DNA of 62,000 nt from Branchiostoma floridae (GCF_000003815.2 NC_049979.1:6972729-7034728); one strand, 5' to 3'; counted from the first letter of the stretch, positions 49,701-56,554 are shown. The notes: generated from the letters alone by a model not told the origin. Program-made: numbers and translations.

Positions 49701-52700
49701 CTCTAATTAAAAAAGAAATTCAAGTAAAGTGATAAATTGTGATAGAATCGCATACAGATTGGGAGAGAATGAGATCAAGAACCAACCCTTAATATCCTCT
49801 GTGCTGGTAAAGGATTACCTGGATGAGCTTCTCATTTTGTTTTAATCAAGAATGCATCTGATGCTGAATGATGATATTGCTGGTTAACATAACGCATTTA
49901 TGTTGTCACCAATCATGCACTCACGCAGAAAAAAATGTGCAGAGTTATGTTTGTTGAATTGCTACTGTATTAAGGAAATAAAAGCTTTGGATGAGTGGAT
50001 ACAAAAAAATGTATTATGTGACAGTAAAACAGAAGAATAAACCTGATTTGTTCCATGTGTCATTTGACTAATGAACTAATACAAAAACAGGTGATGTAGA
50101 GTAATGAATGTGATTGAGCTGATTGATGAAGTATTGCAGGTAAGAGCGCTGCAGCATGTCTGCCATGTCTGACACTGCTGTACATTGTTTCTCACACATA
50201 GATGTCCCAACCTGGCTGAAAAGGCCCTGGCAGCACAACTATTCACCATTCTTCTCTCAGCATGAGAATAGACTGCAATCACAAGGTAAAAATGGGATGT
50301 TGGAGAGCAAGGGAACCATCTAGTAGGGCTGTTAATATGTTGGAAATAATATATAGCTCTTCGGGTATTGTTAAAACCTGACAGGTTGTCTTTTTAACAT
50401 TAAAATGTTGTAAAACGTAACAAAGCTTTGTAGTTTTCTATTTCTCTGTTTTAAATCACCTCCTCCCATATCAAACCCCCTACCTCACCCTCAGTCAGTC
50501 AGTGAGATTCCCTTCATCCCCTAAATCTGCTTTGTCTAATTTTTATCTAATTCACATCGATTTGTTATTTGATTCTGAATTTTGTAATCTTCCCTTAGTC
50601 ATCAGTATGTTGTAAATAATTCCTAGTCTGTCTCTGCTCCATTGCTTTAAGCAGAATGTCCTCTGAGTGTTGCTGAGCTTGTGCTGTCAATCTGTCCTAT
50701 CTCTCTAATATTTTTGCTGTCATCATGCTGTAATGCATAAGAAATGCAAGCCACTTACAAATGACCACTTACAAATACAATTAAAATCCCAACAATTTCG
50801 AGTTAAGCTCTGAAAGTTCCCTTGTTCTCCCTAGCAAAAACCTTGGGCTCCCCTTAACTTCCTACACCCCCCTGGAGAAAATTTTTTAAAAATCTCCAAA
50901 TGTGATGTCCCATGTTGTCATCCCCCAGAACTGGTCAGAAGTACTTTGTCAGTAAAGAACATTTGTTTTTAATGTGGTGTTGTGGTCCAGTGGGGGTATG
51001 TGTCAGAGTTTGGAATACCATTAGGGGGTGTGCTGAAGTTTGGAACAGCCCAGCACAGGTGAGTACTCGCACGACGGCACAGCTAGATCACGTGTCTGTT
51101 CCCCCCCTCCCTGCAGACGTTCCTGCCTGGCTGAAGAGCCTGCGTCTGCACAAGTACGCCCCGCTGTTCTCTCAGCTGACGTACGATGAGATGATGAACC
51201 TGACAGAGGAGCAGCTGGAGGCGCAGGGCGTGACCAAGGGGGCGCGGCACAAGATCGTCCTCAGCATCCAGAAGCTGAAGGAGAGACAGACTGTCCTGCA
51301 GCAGCTGGAGAAGGTGATGATCATAAGTTATATGGAGTTTATGTTACAATTTTAAAACTCTATTTCCGTACACAAAATAAAGCGCTTACCAACAAGCTTT
51401 CAATCAGTCCTCTGATCCTCATCAAGTTGAAATGACCCAAAGCCTAAGTCACACATCCAGACCATCACAGATGAACTTACATTCAAGTATATGGAGATTC
51501 TTAACATTGAGCTGGCTGTAACAGTAACATTCAGGGAAAACTGGTTGTCAGATGTTCTGTGGTACCACAACGGTCAAATTGTTAGGCTAAGGGATAGATG
51601 CGATGAGAGATGATGAGATTGACTTACTTAGAGAACATTTAGAACATTGACTTAGAGAACATTAAGCTGAACCATTTCTTTGGTTGGGATCTTAAAATCA
51701 AAAGAAAGCCATACACATTCATATAGATGAGTCCTCCTATTGGTATGGGGGGAAAAAGAGTTCTGTTAGATTTACCACAATGTTTTCTGACATGAACTTC
51801 GATGCTGGGCCATGAGCAAATGAATGTTTTCTAGCATGGTCATACACATGTACATGTAGGTAGCACTTTCAAACTCACCATCCATTCCTCCTTGCAGGAC
51901 ATTCTGGAGCTGGGGAACCTGCGCAGCGCTCTGCTGGAGCTGAAGTCCATGCTCATCACCCCCATCAAGCCTTACACCCCCCTGGCAGACTCCCCCTCCT
52001 CTGCAGACGAGGGCAGTGACGAGAAGTCCCCCCCACCCTCCCCGGCGGCCACGACAGACGGGGAGTCGTCCACAGTACCCATCCCAGAGGGGGACCTTCC
52101 GGGACAGTTCACCAGGGTCATGGGGAAAGGTGGGACGTTTTTACAGGACATTGCTGTTAGAAAAAGGGTGGCACAGCACATATGCACCAACGTTTTATAA
52201 CAGAACATTGCTGTTAGAGTAAGGGTGGCAAAGCACATCTGTACCAAACCCAAAAGGTCTTCCTGTCTTCAATGTATTTTTAAATACTTAAAAGTACATT
52301 ATGACATGTGACAACCCCTGCATGGTATACACAGGAAAATACTAGTATATTAAAGAATGTCTAGATGCTAGTAATCCCTCCAATGATTGTAAAAGACCAT
52401 TTTCATCCCATACTATGCATCCTTGTACCAAGTAGATTAGCCTCATAGAACTGTAGTTATGTAGAGTAGATGCCATGCTTTGTACCTTGTACAATTGTTG
52501 CGCAATAATAAAGATATTATTATTGTAAAAATGGAACAACTGTAGAACTATTTCTGAGGTTCATTAACATCCCACAATCCTTTAGTGAGATGAATGGGAT
52601 ATCAAGATATTTTTTGGAGCAAAACAATAAGGAGATGTGAAGTATGTTGGAAACTTACAGGAGGAACGTTGTCGATTATGATATGTTTGTGAGTTCTTCT

Positions 52701-55700
52701 GTTCTTCCACCCACGAGTACCAATGGCTTTGTTTTTGACACTATTTTTCTGCAGCTTGCACACAGTTGCTGGTTTCCCGGCCTGATGACGAGAATGTCAA
52801 CCTGTATTTGCAGCTCATAGATAAAACGTTGATCCATGAGGTGAGAGGAGAAAAAAACCTGAAAATGTGGAATTGAAGTTAGCCTTGTACTTGTTGTATT
52901 CATGCCATCTAGCAAGATAGCATGTAAGTGCAGAAATGTTTGAATAGATGTTTGCCACTTAAGTATTTAAATGAAAATGCCACATTTAACCTACCATTGT
53001 TGCTTTGATAGACCAAACCTTTGTCTGTCTAGCAGTTTTATTATTGCGTGATGTTGTTTACCTAATTGGCCTTCAATTGGTACATTGTAACTTCATTAGC
53101 CCCACAACCTTGCCAATGCCTTTCTCGGCTTTAAATGCACATGCAAATTTACCTCATACTTGAAGGTCATCAACTTCAGTCAACCAGTGGTCTTGTGTTC
53201 TTCAGTATATGCATACTAGCTGGTGAGTTTGAGTATGAATTTATTTGTTTGTTTATTTTCCAACTAAGGCGTTCACGAACACCCAGAAGAAGAGACTGTT
53301 GTCATGGAAACAGCAGGTCCAGAAGCTCTTGAGAAACTTCCCCAGAAGAAGCAGCATGGACAGTGGGAGACAGCCCAGAGGGTGAGGAAACAGGCTCCTG
53401 TGTTTACCTGAGACTTTATTAGAAAATCCATTACTGACATGCCCTAGGCCACGCCACTAATCTTCCTGGACTTCACACATAGATAACATACATACATTGC
53501 CAAAAAGACGTTTCGGATAGAATCCACTATCCTTCGTCAGTGACACTGAGGATAGTGGATTCTATCCGAAACGTCTGACCGTTTCAAAACCATATCCAGT
53601 TGCTTGAGTAACTACTTTTTGGCGTATCTTATTACCTGGATGTCTAACCTACATCGACGTATACATACATTGGTCAATATTTACAAACATCAATTAAAAA
53701 CAGTCGTGCCATCAATATATACACAATACAATGTACATAAAATGAACAGTCAGTACATGGTATATATACAATACGCAAGTCATGGAACAGCCAAGATCAT
53801 TTTTGGATCCTGTTCACCTGTATTTTAAAAATTTAGCTAAAGGAGCCTTATGGAAGACTTTATTCACCTGAAATTAGTTGTGAGTTAAACATGTACATGG
53901 AGTTAGAAATTGAACGAAAAACAAAAATTGATAATGTTACTGAACAGATGTTACAACAGTGTTCTAGCCAGCCTGAAATTTTTTCCGTCCCCCATGGATA
54001 TTGATTGGAAATTCTGTCGAAGGCGCGATGATCCTAGGGAGGTACAGGGCCATGCTCTCCAGGAACAGTTTGAAATCTGGACCCTTTAAAATGCTACTAC
54101 TATTTGTTTTATTTGTGAGGGAGGGTAAATTTTGCTGGTAGACTCAGCTGGGTTCAATTGATATATGGCAATTTTGGTCCATCACAGAGGACAAAATTGG
54201 GCAAAATTTTGTCAATGGACGGAAGGACAGACACTGGCTGGAACACTGACATATACCATGATTCACATTTTTCTGAACTTATACACAATCATTGCCTTTC
54301 CTACCCAGTTGGGGCCCCCAGCACGGCAACACCTTCCCGAACACCTACAGTATGTTCGGAGGTGTGGGATCCTTCGCAACAGCTGGTTCTGTTGCTGGGC
54401 AACGAGGACCACGCCCGCAGTTCCCTCGGCGCCAGAGTTACGGGGGCACCAAGGTGGGCATGATGGGAGGCGGTCCCCCGGCCAACCTGAGAACGATGAG
54501 TAACCCCACGGATGGGCCGTACAGAAAGCAGGATCAGGTGGGTCTTACAAGGTCTCGGTAGTGCCATCACAATGAGACAATTTTCTTTCAAACTGTTGTG
54601 TCCAGATACATGTAAGTTGCAGCATGATGGAACCATGCATGAATTAAATGTTTTTGATAGTTTTTTTTTCTTCCATATGGCAAGGAGATGATTGTAGTTT
54701 GTATACAGTAGAATCAAGGCATCCACCTTTCTCACACGGCGGCCATGATAGATCTAAAACAAGTTCAATGAGGCAAACAAAAGACTGCCCATCATCATTT
54801 AGCAATTCAAGGAATGATAGCATGGAAATAAGAAAATCGACCAATAAGAGAAGGGCAGCATGTCCGTCAAATATTTGCATTATTATGTTTTTATTTTGCA
54901 TCTCTTAAGGGACTATGGGATCAGTCTATGCTACTCTAAATTGCTACATATGTCAGTGCATAAAACTAGTTGTAATATTTATCATTTGATCGTATATTGT
55001 GAAAATTTGTGTGGTTTGGGGCAAAAATAAATGGGAGCTGGTTTTAGAAATAAGTTTTGTCTGTTTGCCTCACTCTCACCTCGCCTTCGATCTATCATGG
55101 CTGCTGGTGAGAAAGGTGTATTGATGATGTTTATGCTGAGAAGTGCTGAAGGTTAAGATTGTTGTGCCTAATTTGCCCTGTACAGATGCAGAGAGCCCAT
55201 GCCACAGTCCAGAGAACAAAGTCTGCCCCTGTCAGACCATCACAGCCATCCTTCATGTTCCCCAGACAAGGTAATGATCACCAGCTCTGTAACCTGCCAC
55301 TGTCCCACAGACATGCCACTGATAATGATGTGGAATATAATCTTTTCACATCTATAGAATAGCGCTGTCACCATCACCTTCCATTTCAGTATTACCTTCA
55401 AGAAGGAGGCTCGCTTCTGTCGACAGTTTATGTTTGTGTGATCACACCAATATCCTTTGGATGGATGTGTTTGAATTTTGGGCTTGTTTGTAGTTATTGA
55501 GGTACCAATGATATGCCATTGATATAGATGTGGAGTATAATCTTTTCACATTCATAGAATAGGGCTGTCACCATCTCCATATTTTCACTACGTCATGTCA
55601 ACACACATATCTTAAGATCTTTTTGATGGATATATTTTCGCCGTGGTCAGAATCAGCATGCCTTCTGTAAGCTGATTTTGACCACGGCTTCAATGGACAA

Positions 55701-56554
55701 AAGACCATCACAATGGTCCATTGTCCTACACGTAAGTATATACAAATTCTATATTTTGCATATGTTTAGAGTTATTGAGGTACCAATAAAACATGGCAAT
55801 TTTGAGTACCATTAACACATTTAACAGTATGTTTTGACATGTGTTTTCCCCTCCAGACTACTCAGTGGCTGCAGATCCCACAGAGATCAACAACCGCCTG
55901 GAGTCCCTGTGTCTGAGCATGACAGAACACGCATTAGCAGGTATGAGATGGGCTGTGTGATAGCTGATATCTGTCCCTGTTTAGCTTTCAGTATGTGATA
56001 TCTGATATCAGTGTCTGTGATAAACTCTCTGTGTGTGATGTCTCATATCTGTCACCGATGTAATACATGTTAAAAAGTTGAGTTGCCTGTACATCAGTAG
56101 CAGATGCTTAGGGGTGGCACCCATCTCCATTTCTCTAGCCACATAACTTGGGCCACACATCTGTGCAAGCCATTACAGCAGGGGGCTAGTCCGCTGGTAG
56201 TAGATAATGCATGTAACAAAAAGAAATACATGTACAGGTATTGATACATTAGAAGTTTAATTTTTCTCTCTAGTCACACAATAGTGTGATGATCTAGATG
56301 GATTTGTCATCTGCATTTGTAGTTTATCAACATGTTAAAAGGTGTTATATGGGCATGTTGAATCGCATTTATAAACTACAAAAGCAAAAAGAGTGATTTT
56401 ATTTTAAACTAAAATTGCATCCATGACATCTCTCACATCATGGTCATCTCTGTATGAGTATGTTTTTCATATTGTAAGTGCAGATGTGTTTGCTAACAAG
56501 TAACCAACCATGTCTTGCCTTACAGATGGTGCTGACCGGACATCTACCTTCTGA
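10534..56554 (+). CDS. SAMD4: Smaug/SAMD4 ortholog, 11 coding exons, 689 residues (gene-level entry)
   Basis: Cytoplasmic RNA-binding repressor. In known family members the SAM domain binds hairpins with CNGG-type loops (Smaug recognition elements) in target mRNAs, leading to translational repression and CCR4-NOT deadenylation. Joining exons 10534-10744, 38406-38963, 41385-41630, 51117-51313, 51898-52129, 52755-52840, 53269-53381, 54309-54537, 55186-55270, 55857-55940 and 56526-56554 gives one open frame of 2070 nt, with every junction in phase. Domain order: N-terminal Smaug similarity region (about 7-160), conserved [12 protein letters not shown] block (207-218), SAM (339-398), PHAT-like helical region (about 405-545), low-complexity region, and a conserved C-terminal tail. 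Length and order match vertebrate SAMD4A/B. No frameshift is seen. Regulation may include splicing of an extra SAM-like exon in intron 3. Confidence 0.95.
10745..12428 (+). other. SAMD4 intron 1, first part
   Basis: This is the start of a 27.7-kb intron (10745-38405). The stretch up to the CACTA-like element shows no exon-like sequence or repeat that I could recognise. Confidence 0.5.
12432..15294. mobile_element. CACTA/EnSpm-like non-autonomous DNA transposon
   Basis: The left end is CACTGCATGAAAA and the right end is the complement of CACTGCACCAAAT. The trinucleotide ATT flanks both sides (12429-12431 and 15295-15297). Both ends are filled with subterminal motifs around TTAAG/CTTAA (12450-12770 and 14910-15270). 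CACTG termini, a 3-bp target duplication and dense subterminal repeats are hallmarks of CACTA/EnSpm elements. The 2863-bp copy has no recognisable transposase. It sits in SAMD4 intron 1. Confidence 0.75.
13313..13353. repeat. Short hairpin inside the CACTA-like element
   Basis: ACTATCGCTT and AAGCGATAGT form a perfect 10-bp stem with a short loop, within a GC-rich block (about 13090-13690) that differs in composition from the AT-rich element ends. It may mark a nested older insertion or captured DNA. Confidence 0.5.
15298..20112 (+). other. SAMD4 intron 1, unassigned
   Basis: No gene or clear repeat is recognised. Frames such as 15865-16266 and 17522-17971 lack known domains. A possible regulatory cluster lies at 18900-19080. 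Confidence 0.5.
18950..19060. promoter_or_regulatory. Candidate intronic regulatory cluster with a CRE palindrome
   Basis: The full CRE palindrome TGACGTCA is at 19045-19052, with the homeodomain-type core TAATTGG at about 18961. Site matches only; single sites occur by chance, so this is weak. Confidence 0.25.
20113..20324. mobile_element. MITE family A, full copy
   Basis: The termini are inverted: TACTGTAAATGCATTTAAG at the left against the complement of TACAGTAAATGCAGAAATG at the right. The interior is rich in CGCGGT/ACCGCG motifs that are themselves internally palindromic. Related copies are at 26383-26519 and 36461-36665, with a fragment at 20801-20848. No ORF. Confidence 0.82.
20801..20848. 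mobile_element. MITE family A, 3' fragment
   Basis: GAAAGCCGCGAACAT leading to GCGAACATTTCTGCATTTAC and AGTA matches the right end of the copy at 20113-20324. The left part is missing. Confidence 0.75.
20849..24466 (+). other. SAMD4 intron 1, unassigned
   Basis: No gene is recognised. A perfect CArG box (CCAAATATGG, 23096-23105) lies in a CpG-containing patch at about 23030-23420 that stands out from the surrounding AT-rich intron and could be a regulatory element. The rest appears featureless. Confidence 0.4.
24467..24864 (+). repeat. 197-bp direct tandem duplication
   Basis: Two copies start with GGCTGACCTGGACCTCTC at 24467 and 24664 and end with TCCTTGTCCTTGTTGCA. Similarity is high, with scattered substitutions and small indels, so the duplication is fairly recent. 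Intronic, no coding signal. Confidence 0.92.
25076..25323. mobile_element. MITE family B, full copy with 9-bp target duplication
   Basis: The termini are TAGCCTGGGTACCAT and the complement of TAGCCTGGGAACCAT. GTGTAAACT precedes the element (25067-25075) and follows it (25324-25332). The identical stretch extends to 12 bp because TAG also follows at the right. An 8-9 bp duplication fits hAT or Mutator-type mobilisation. The GC-rich interior carries no frame. Other copies are at 27088-27262 and 36854-36956. Confidence 0.85.
25336..26382 (+). other. SAMD4 intron 1, unassigned
   Basis: No gene or repeat recognised. Confidence 0.5.
26383..26519. mobile_element. MITE family A, internally deleted copy
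   Basis: The left end TACTGTAAATACATTTAAG and the right end TTTCTGCATTTACAGTA match the copy at 20113-20324. The central block (CACCATG-ACTGTAGTCTCTTA) is shared, but the right-hand CGCGAA section is deleted. Confidence 0.8.
27088..27262. mobile_element. MITE family B, second copy
   Basis: The ends are GCCTGGATACCATCCCG and the complement of AGCCTGGGTACCTTCGGGA. CTTATCTT flanks both sides (27080-27087 and 27263-27270), an 8-bp target duplication. Inside, GACATTCATTATA-like segments are repeated. Confidence 0.8.
27271..28724 (+). other. SAMD4 intron 1, unassigned
   Basis: No gene or clear repeat recognised before the assembly gap. Confidence 0.5.
28725..28824. other. Assembly gap (100 N)
   Basis: Exactly 100 ambiguous bases. 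A round value usually stands for a gap of unknown size, so the true intron 1 length and content here are uncertain. Confidence 0.98.
28825..31100 (+). other. SAMD4 intron 1, with fragments of MITE family B
   Basis: A right-end fragment (about 29617-29663, GAGAGGACAGAAGAGACTC then ATGCCAGGCTA) and a left-end fragment (about 30091-30107, TTAGCCTGGGTACCATT) match family B. Nothing else is recognised. Confidence 0.5.
31101..31243. mobile_element. Inverted-repeat element with hammerhead-like core
   Basis: About 42-bp arms (31101-31142 and 31202-31243) are inverted repeats with few mismatches. Between them lies TTGACAAA, a GACTG...CAGTC hairpin, then GAAA, followed by GAGTC right before the right arm. 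This order resembles a hammerhead ribozyme: CUGANGA, stem II, GAAA, short stem III, GUC, with the arms as stem I. One core base is substituted, and 11 or so extra bases sit before the core, so activity is doubtful. Penelope-like retroelements are known to carry such motifs. Confidence 0.5.
31244..33018 (+). other. SAMD4 intron 1, unassigned
   Basis: No gene or clear repeat recognised. Confidence 0.5.
33019..33330 (+). mobile_element. MITE family C, forward copy
   Basis: It starts CAGGGCTCGAAATAC and ends with the near complement (GTATTTCAAGCGCTG). Inside are palindromic CCTGCATATGCAGG and several GTGCAGGTA motifs. The sequence is the reverse complement of the element at 45984-46332 along most of its length. 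CAGGG termini recall hAT elements, but no target duplication was found here. Confidence 0.8.
33331..34926 (+). other. SAMD4 intron 1, unassigned
   Basis: No gene or clear repeat recognised. Confidence 0.5.
34927..35185 (+). repeat. 131-bp direct tandem duplication
   Basis: GCTGGGT-AAATGTC-AGTCCATATG starts at 34927 and 35058. Both copies contain TTGAAATGG-GAGGC-CAGTAGC. They are moderately diverged. Confidence 0.85.
35186..36460 (+). other. SAMD4 intron 1, unassigned
   Basis: No gene or clear repeat recognised. Confidence 0.5.
36461..36665. mobile_element. MITE family A, old diverged copy
   Basis: The ends TACTGTAATTCCTGAAATTTTC and the complement of TACTGTAAACGTGTTTC, with internal TTTGCGA-like and CTGCAAAATTAA motifs, match the layout of family A. 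Divergence is much greater than between the copies at 20113 and 26383. Confidence 0.6.
36814..37035 (+). repeat. Tandem duplication, one copy carrying a MITE
   Basis: GTAAACTAGGTGGTTTTCTG and the following TCTGTCACT occur at about 36814 and 36971. In copy 1 the next sequence, CTTTGGTT, is interrupted by a family B MITE. In copy 2 CTTTGGTTATCC is intact, so copy 2 shows the pre-insertion state. Confidence 0.85.
36854..36956. mobile_element. MITE family B, third copy
   Basis: The ends are TAGCCTGGTATCCA and the complement of TAGCCTGGTATCCA. CTTTGGTT flanks both sides (36846-36853 and 36957-36964). It is much shorter than the copy at 25076-25323. Confidence 0.85.
37631..37720 (+). repeat. 45-bp tandem duplication
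   Basis: GAAACAAATAACCAC-GAAGTGGCATTTT-GCCACATTTCTGCTT occurs at 37631 and 37676, with only two visible substitutions. Each unit contains the inverted pair AGTGGCA/GCCACAT. Confidence 0.92.
38406..38963 (+). CDS. SAMD4: SAMD4 coding exon 2 (residues 71-256)
   Basis: Acceptor TTTCCACAG, donor CAGG|GTAGGT, phase 1 at both ends. It encodes LPLLKPGN (92-99), [16 protein letters not shown] (105-120), [15 protein letters not shown] and LALWLTHLE. These complete the N-terminal Smaug similarity region, an all-helical module reported to act in dimerisation and partner binding. The conserved [12 protein letters not shown] (207-218) lies in an otherwise Gly/Gln/Asn-rich linker. The exon is GC-rich, so long antisense frames occur (38351-38905); they are shadows. 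At the exon 1-2 junction the split codon gives Val, where vertebrates have Gly-Ile. Confidence 0.95.
38964..41087 (+). other. SAMD4 intron 2, mostly unassigned
   Basis: A short repeated motif, TTTCACTCAATTTTGGGGAA followed by AGCTGAT, occurs at about 40768 and 41042 within otherwise different sequence. No exon is seen. Confidence 0.5.
41088..41333. mobile_element. MITE with family C-type termini, adjacent to exon 3
   Basis: The left end CAGGGCTCAGGGTGCAC and the right end (complement of CAGGGCTCGAAATTC) share the CAGGGCTC terminus of family C. The pentamer CTGAT precedes the left end and follows the right end. The interior differs from the family C copies at 33019 and 45984. It ends 51 bp before the exon 3 acceptor. 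Confidence 0.6.
41334..41384 (+). repeat. 22-bp duplication forming the exon 3 acceptor tract
   Basis: CTGATGTTTGATTTTTG occurs at 41334 and 41356 in 22-bp units, followed by CTGACAG at the splice acceptor. Each unit supplies a CTGAT-type branch-point candidate and a T-rich tract. Confidence 0.85.
41385..41630 (+). CDS. SAMD4: SAMD4 coding exon 3 (residues 257-338)
   Basis: Phase 1 to phase 1, acceptor CTGACAG, donor AAAG|GTAGGT. It encodes RRSNSLTPP (265-273), similar to vertebrate KRSVSLTPP and a plausible phospho-serine site, and [16 protein letters not shown] (299-314), nearly identical to vertebrates. It ends with [12 protein letters not shown] just before the SAM domain. Ser/Pro-rich, probably disordered linker. 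Confidence 0.94.
41631..42250 (+). repeat. Intronic tandem array, 134-bp period, derived from the exon 3 donor region
   Basis: TTCACCAAG-TGAAGGC occurs at 41901, 42035 and 42169 (134-bp steps), each followed by GAAGTTCTAGATAGA. The array resembles the start of intron 3 itself (GAAGTTCTGCTTAGATG, then GTGGAA-GCACCT). A 23-bp block covering the last 10 bases of exon 3 and the first 13 of the intron (41621-41643) is repeated exactly at 41831-41853. Confidence 0.88.
42251..45983 (+). other. SAMD4 intron 3, unassigned
   Basis: No exon, gene or clear repeat recognised. Confidence 0.5.
45984..46332 (-). mobile_element. MITE family C, reverse copy
   Basis: Read on the minus strand it starts CAGGGCTCGAAATACCACC, continues with CTGCATATGCAGG, and is collinear with the forward copy at 33019-33330. 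The far end is diverged (GTTTCTAGCCCCG). The pentamer AGGTA precedes 45984 and follows 46332, a possible target duplication. Confidence 0.82.
46333..50201 (+). other. SAMD4 intron 3, unassigned
   Basis: A short hairpin, AGGTAGTCT...AGACTACCT, lies near 47831-47861. No exon or gene is recognised before the candidate cassette exon. Confidence 0.45.
50202..50285 (+). CDS. SAMD4: Candidate cassette exon encoding a partial SAM-like segment
   Basis: A stretch of 84 nt (28 codons), bounded by a pyrimidine-rich ...CACACATAG acceptor and a CAAG|GTAAAA donor, is open in the phase 1 frame of the gene. Its product begins DVPTWLK and contains HNYSPFFSQ. The SAM domain of exon 4 begins DVPAWLK and contains HKYAPLFSQ; about 12 of the first 20 residues are identical. 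Entry and exit phase are both 1, so inclusion between exons 3 and 4 keeps the frame and yields 717 residues. Skipping exon 4 in its place would shift the frame. It may be an alternative exon or a decayed duplicate of the exon 4 start; no transcript evidence is available. Confidence 0.5.
50286..51116 (+). other. SAMD4 intron 3, last part
   Basis: AT- and pyrimidine-rich sequence leads to the exon 4 acceptor (CCTCCCTGCAG). The open frame from 50912 into exon 4 is not supported upstream of the acceptor. Confidence 0.5.
51117..51313 (+). CDS. SAMD4: SAMD4 coding exon 4, SAM domain (residues 339-404)
   Basis: It encodes the RNA-binding SAM domain: [20 protein letters not shown] (339-358), LTEEQLEAQ, and the basic segment [19 protein letters not shown] (377-395). 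In Smaug/Vts1 proteins this basic surface contacts the loop of the RNA hairpin, and the key Lys/Arg/Ala positions are kept here. Acceptor CCCTGCAG, donor GAGAAG|GTGATG; phase 1 to phase 0. Confidence 0.97.
51314..51897 (+). other. SAMD4 intron 4
   Basis: 584 nt; nothing recognised apart from splice sites. Confidence 0.7.
51898..52129 (+). CDS. SAMD4: SAMD4 coding exon 5 (residues 405-481), start of the PHAT-like region
   Basis: It encodes a first helix ([19 protein letters not shown]), the conserved ITPIKPYTP, an acidic/Pro/Ser-rich insert (about 430-465), then [14 protein letters not shown], which is nearly invariant in the family. Acceptor CCTTGCAG, donor AAAG|GTGGGA, phase 0 to 1. Confidence 0.95.
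52130..52754 (+). other. SAMD4 intron 5, with a short local duplication
   Basis: ACATTGCTGTTAG-GTAAGGGTGGCA-like units occur at about 52149 and 52205 just after the donor, a tandem duplication of about 56 bp. The rest is unremarkable. Confidence 0.7.
52755..52840 (+). CDS. SAMD4: SAMD4 coding exon 6 (residues 482-510)
   Basis: Encodes [20 protein letters not shown] then IDKTLIHE, matching the vertebrate PHAT-like region closely. Acceptor TTTCTGCAG, donor CATGAG|GTGAGA; phase 1 to 0. Confidence 0.95.
52841..53268 (+). other. SAMD4 intron 6
   Basis: 428 nt; nothing recognised. Confidence 0.7.
53269..53381 (+). CDS. SAMD4: SAMD4 coding exon 7 (residues 511-547)
   Basis: Encodes [20 protein letters not shown] then LRNFPRR, the basic helix that ends the PHAT-like region; vertebrates have [20 protein letters not shown]. 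Acceptor CCAACTAAG, donor AGAGG|GTGAGG; phase 0 to 2. Confidence 0.94.
53382..54308 (+). other. SAMD4 intron 7, containing a retroelement-like fragment
   Basis: 927 nt. It contains the perfect inverted repeat at 53506-53576 and adjacent sequence (53577-53665) that looks like part of a dispersed, perhaps Penelope-like, retroelement. Confidence 0.55.
53506..53576. repeat. Perfect 28-bp inverted repeat with hammerhead-like core
   Basis: Arms 53506-53533 and 53549-53576 are exactly complementary, with a 15-nt loop. On the minus strand the sequence reads CACTGACGAAGGATAG, a short loop, CTATCC, then GAAACGTCT: a CUGANGA-type core, a 6-bp stem II and GAAA. The hammerhead match is partial, with one extra A next to stem II and no clear stem I. 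Such motifs occur in Penelope-like retroelements. Confidence 0.65.
54309..54537 (+). CDS. SAMD4: SAMD4 coding exon 8 (residues 548-624)
   Basis: Acceptor CTACCCAG, donor GATCAG|GTGGGT, phase 2 to 0. It encodes a Gly/Arg/Pro-rich region ([20 protein letters not shown]) comparable to vertebrate TAGSVGGGMGRRNPRQY. Less conserved and probably disordered; possible RNA or protein contact region. Confidence 0.92.
54538..55185 (+). other. SAMD4 intron 8
   Basis: 648 nt. Short frames on both strands (54644-54908) have no recognisable domain. Nothing else seen. Confidence 0.65.
55186..55270 (+). CDS. SAMD4: SAMD4 coding exon 9 (residues 625-652)
   Basis: Encodes [20 protein letters not shown]; vertebrates have HSSVQRTRSLPVHTS at this place. 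QRTKSAP is a likely basophilic kinase / 14-3-3-type site. Acceptor CTGTACAG, donor CAAG|GTAATG; phase 0 to 1. Confidence 0.93.
55271..55856 (+). other. SAMD4 intron 9, with a local duplication
   Basis: ATGTGGA-TATAATCTTTTCACAT followed by ATAGAATAG-GCTGTCACCATC occurs at about 55329 and 55528, a direct duplication about 199 bp apart. A palindromic stretch, CCGTGGTCAGAATCAGC...GCTGATTTTGACCACGG, lies at about 55641-55687. Confidence 0.75.
55857..55940 (+). CDS. SAMD4: SAMD4 coding exon 10 (residues 653-680)
   Basis: Encodes the conserved C-terminal block [19 protein letters not shown], nearly identical to vertebrate SAMD4. Acceptor CCCTCCAG, donor GCAG|GTATGA; phase 1 to 1. Confidence 0.96.
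55941..56525 (+). other. SAMD4 intron 10
   Basis: 585 nt; nothing recognised beyond repeated TGATATCTG-like words near its start. Confidence 0.7.
56526..56554 (+). CDS. SAMD4: SAMD4 terminal coding exon 11 (residues 681-689)
   Basis: DGADRTSTF then TGA (56552-56554). Vertebrate SAMD4 ends DGVDRTSTI, which fixes both the acceptor (TGCCTTACAG) and the stop. Confidence 0.95.

Noticed and set aside
50912-51116. 5' extension of SAMD4 exon 4 through an upstream open frame
   Set aside because: Conservation begins exactly at the CTGCAG acceptor and the upstream peptide is unrelated to SAMD4.
53604-53828. 74-codon frame as a retroelement coding fragment
   Set aside because: No reverse transcriptase or endonuclease motif is visible; kept only as a possible non-coding retroelement terminus.
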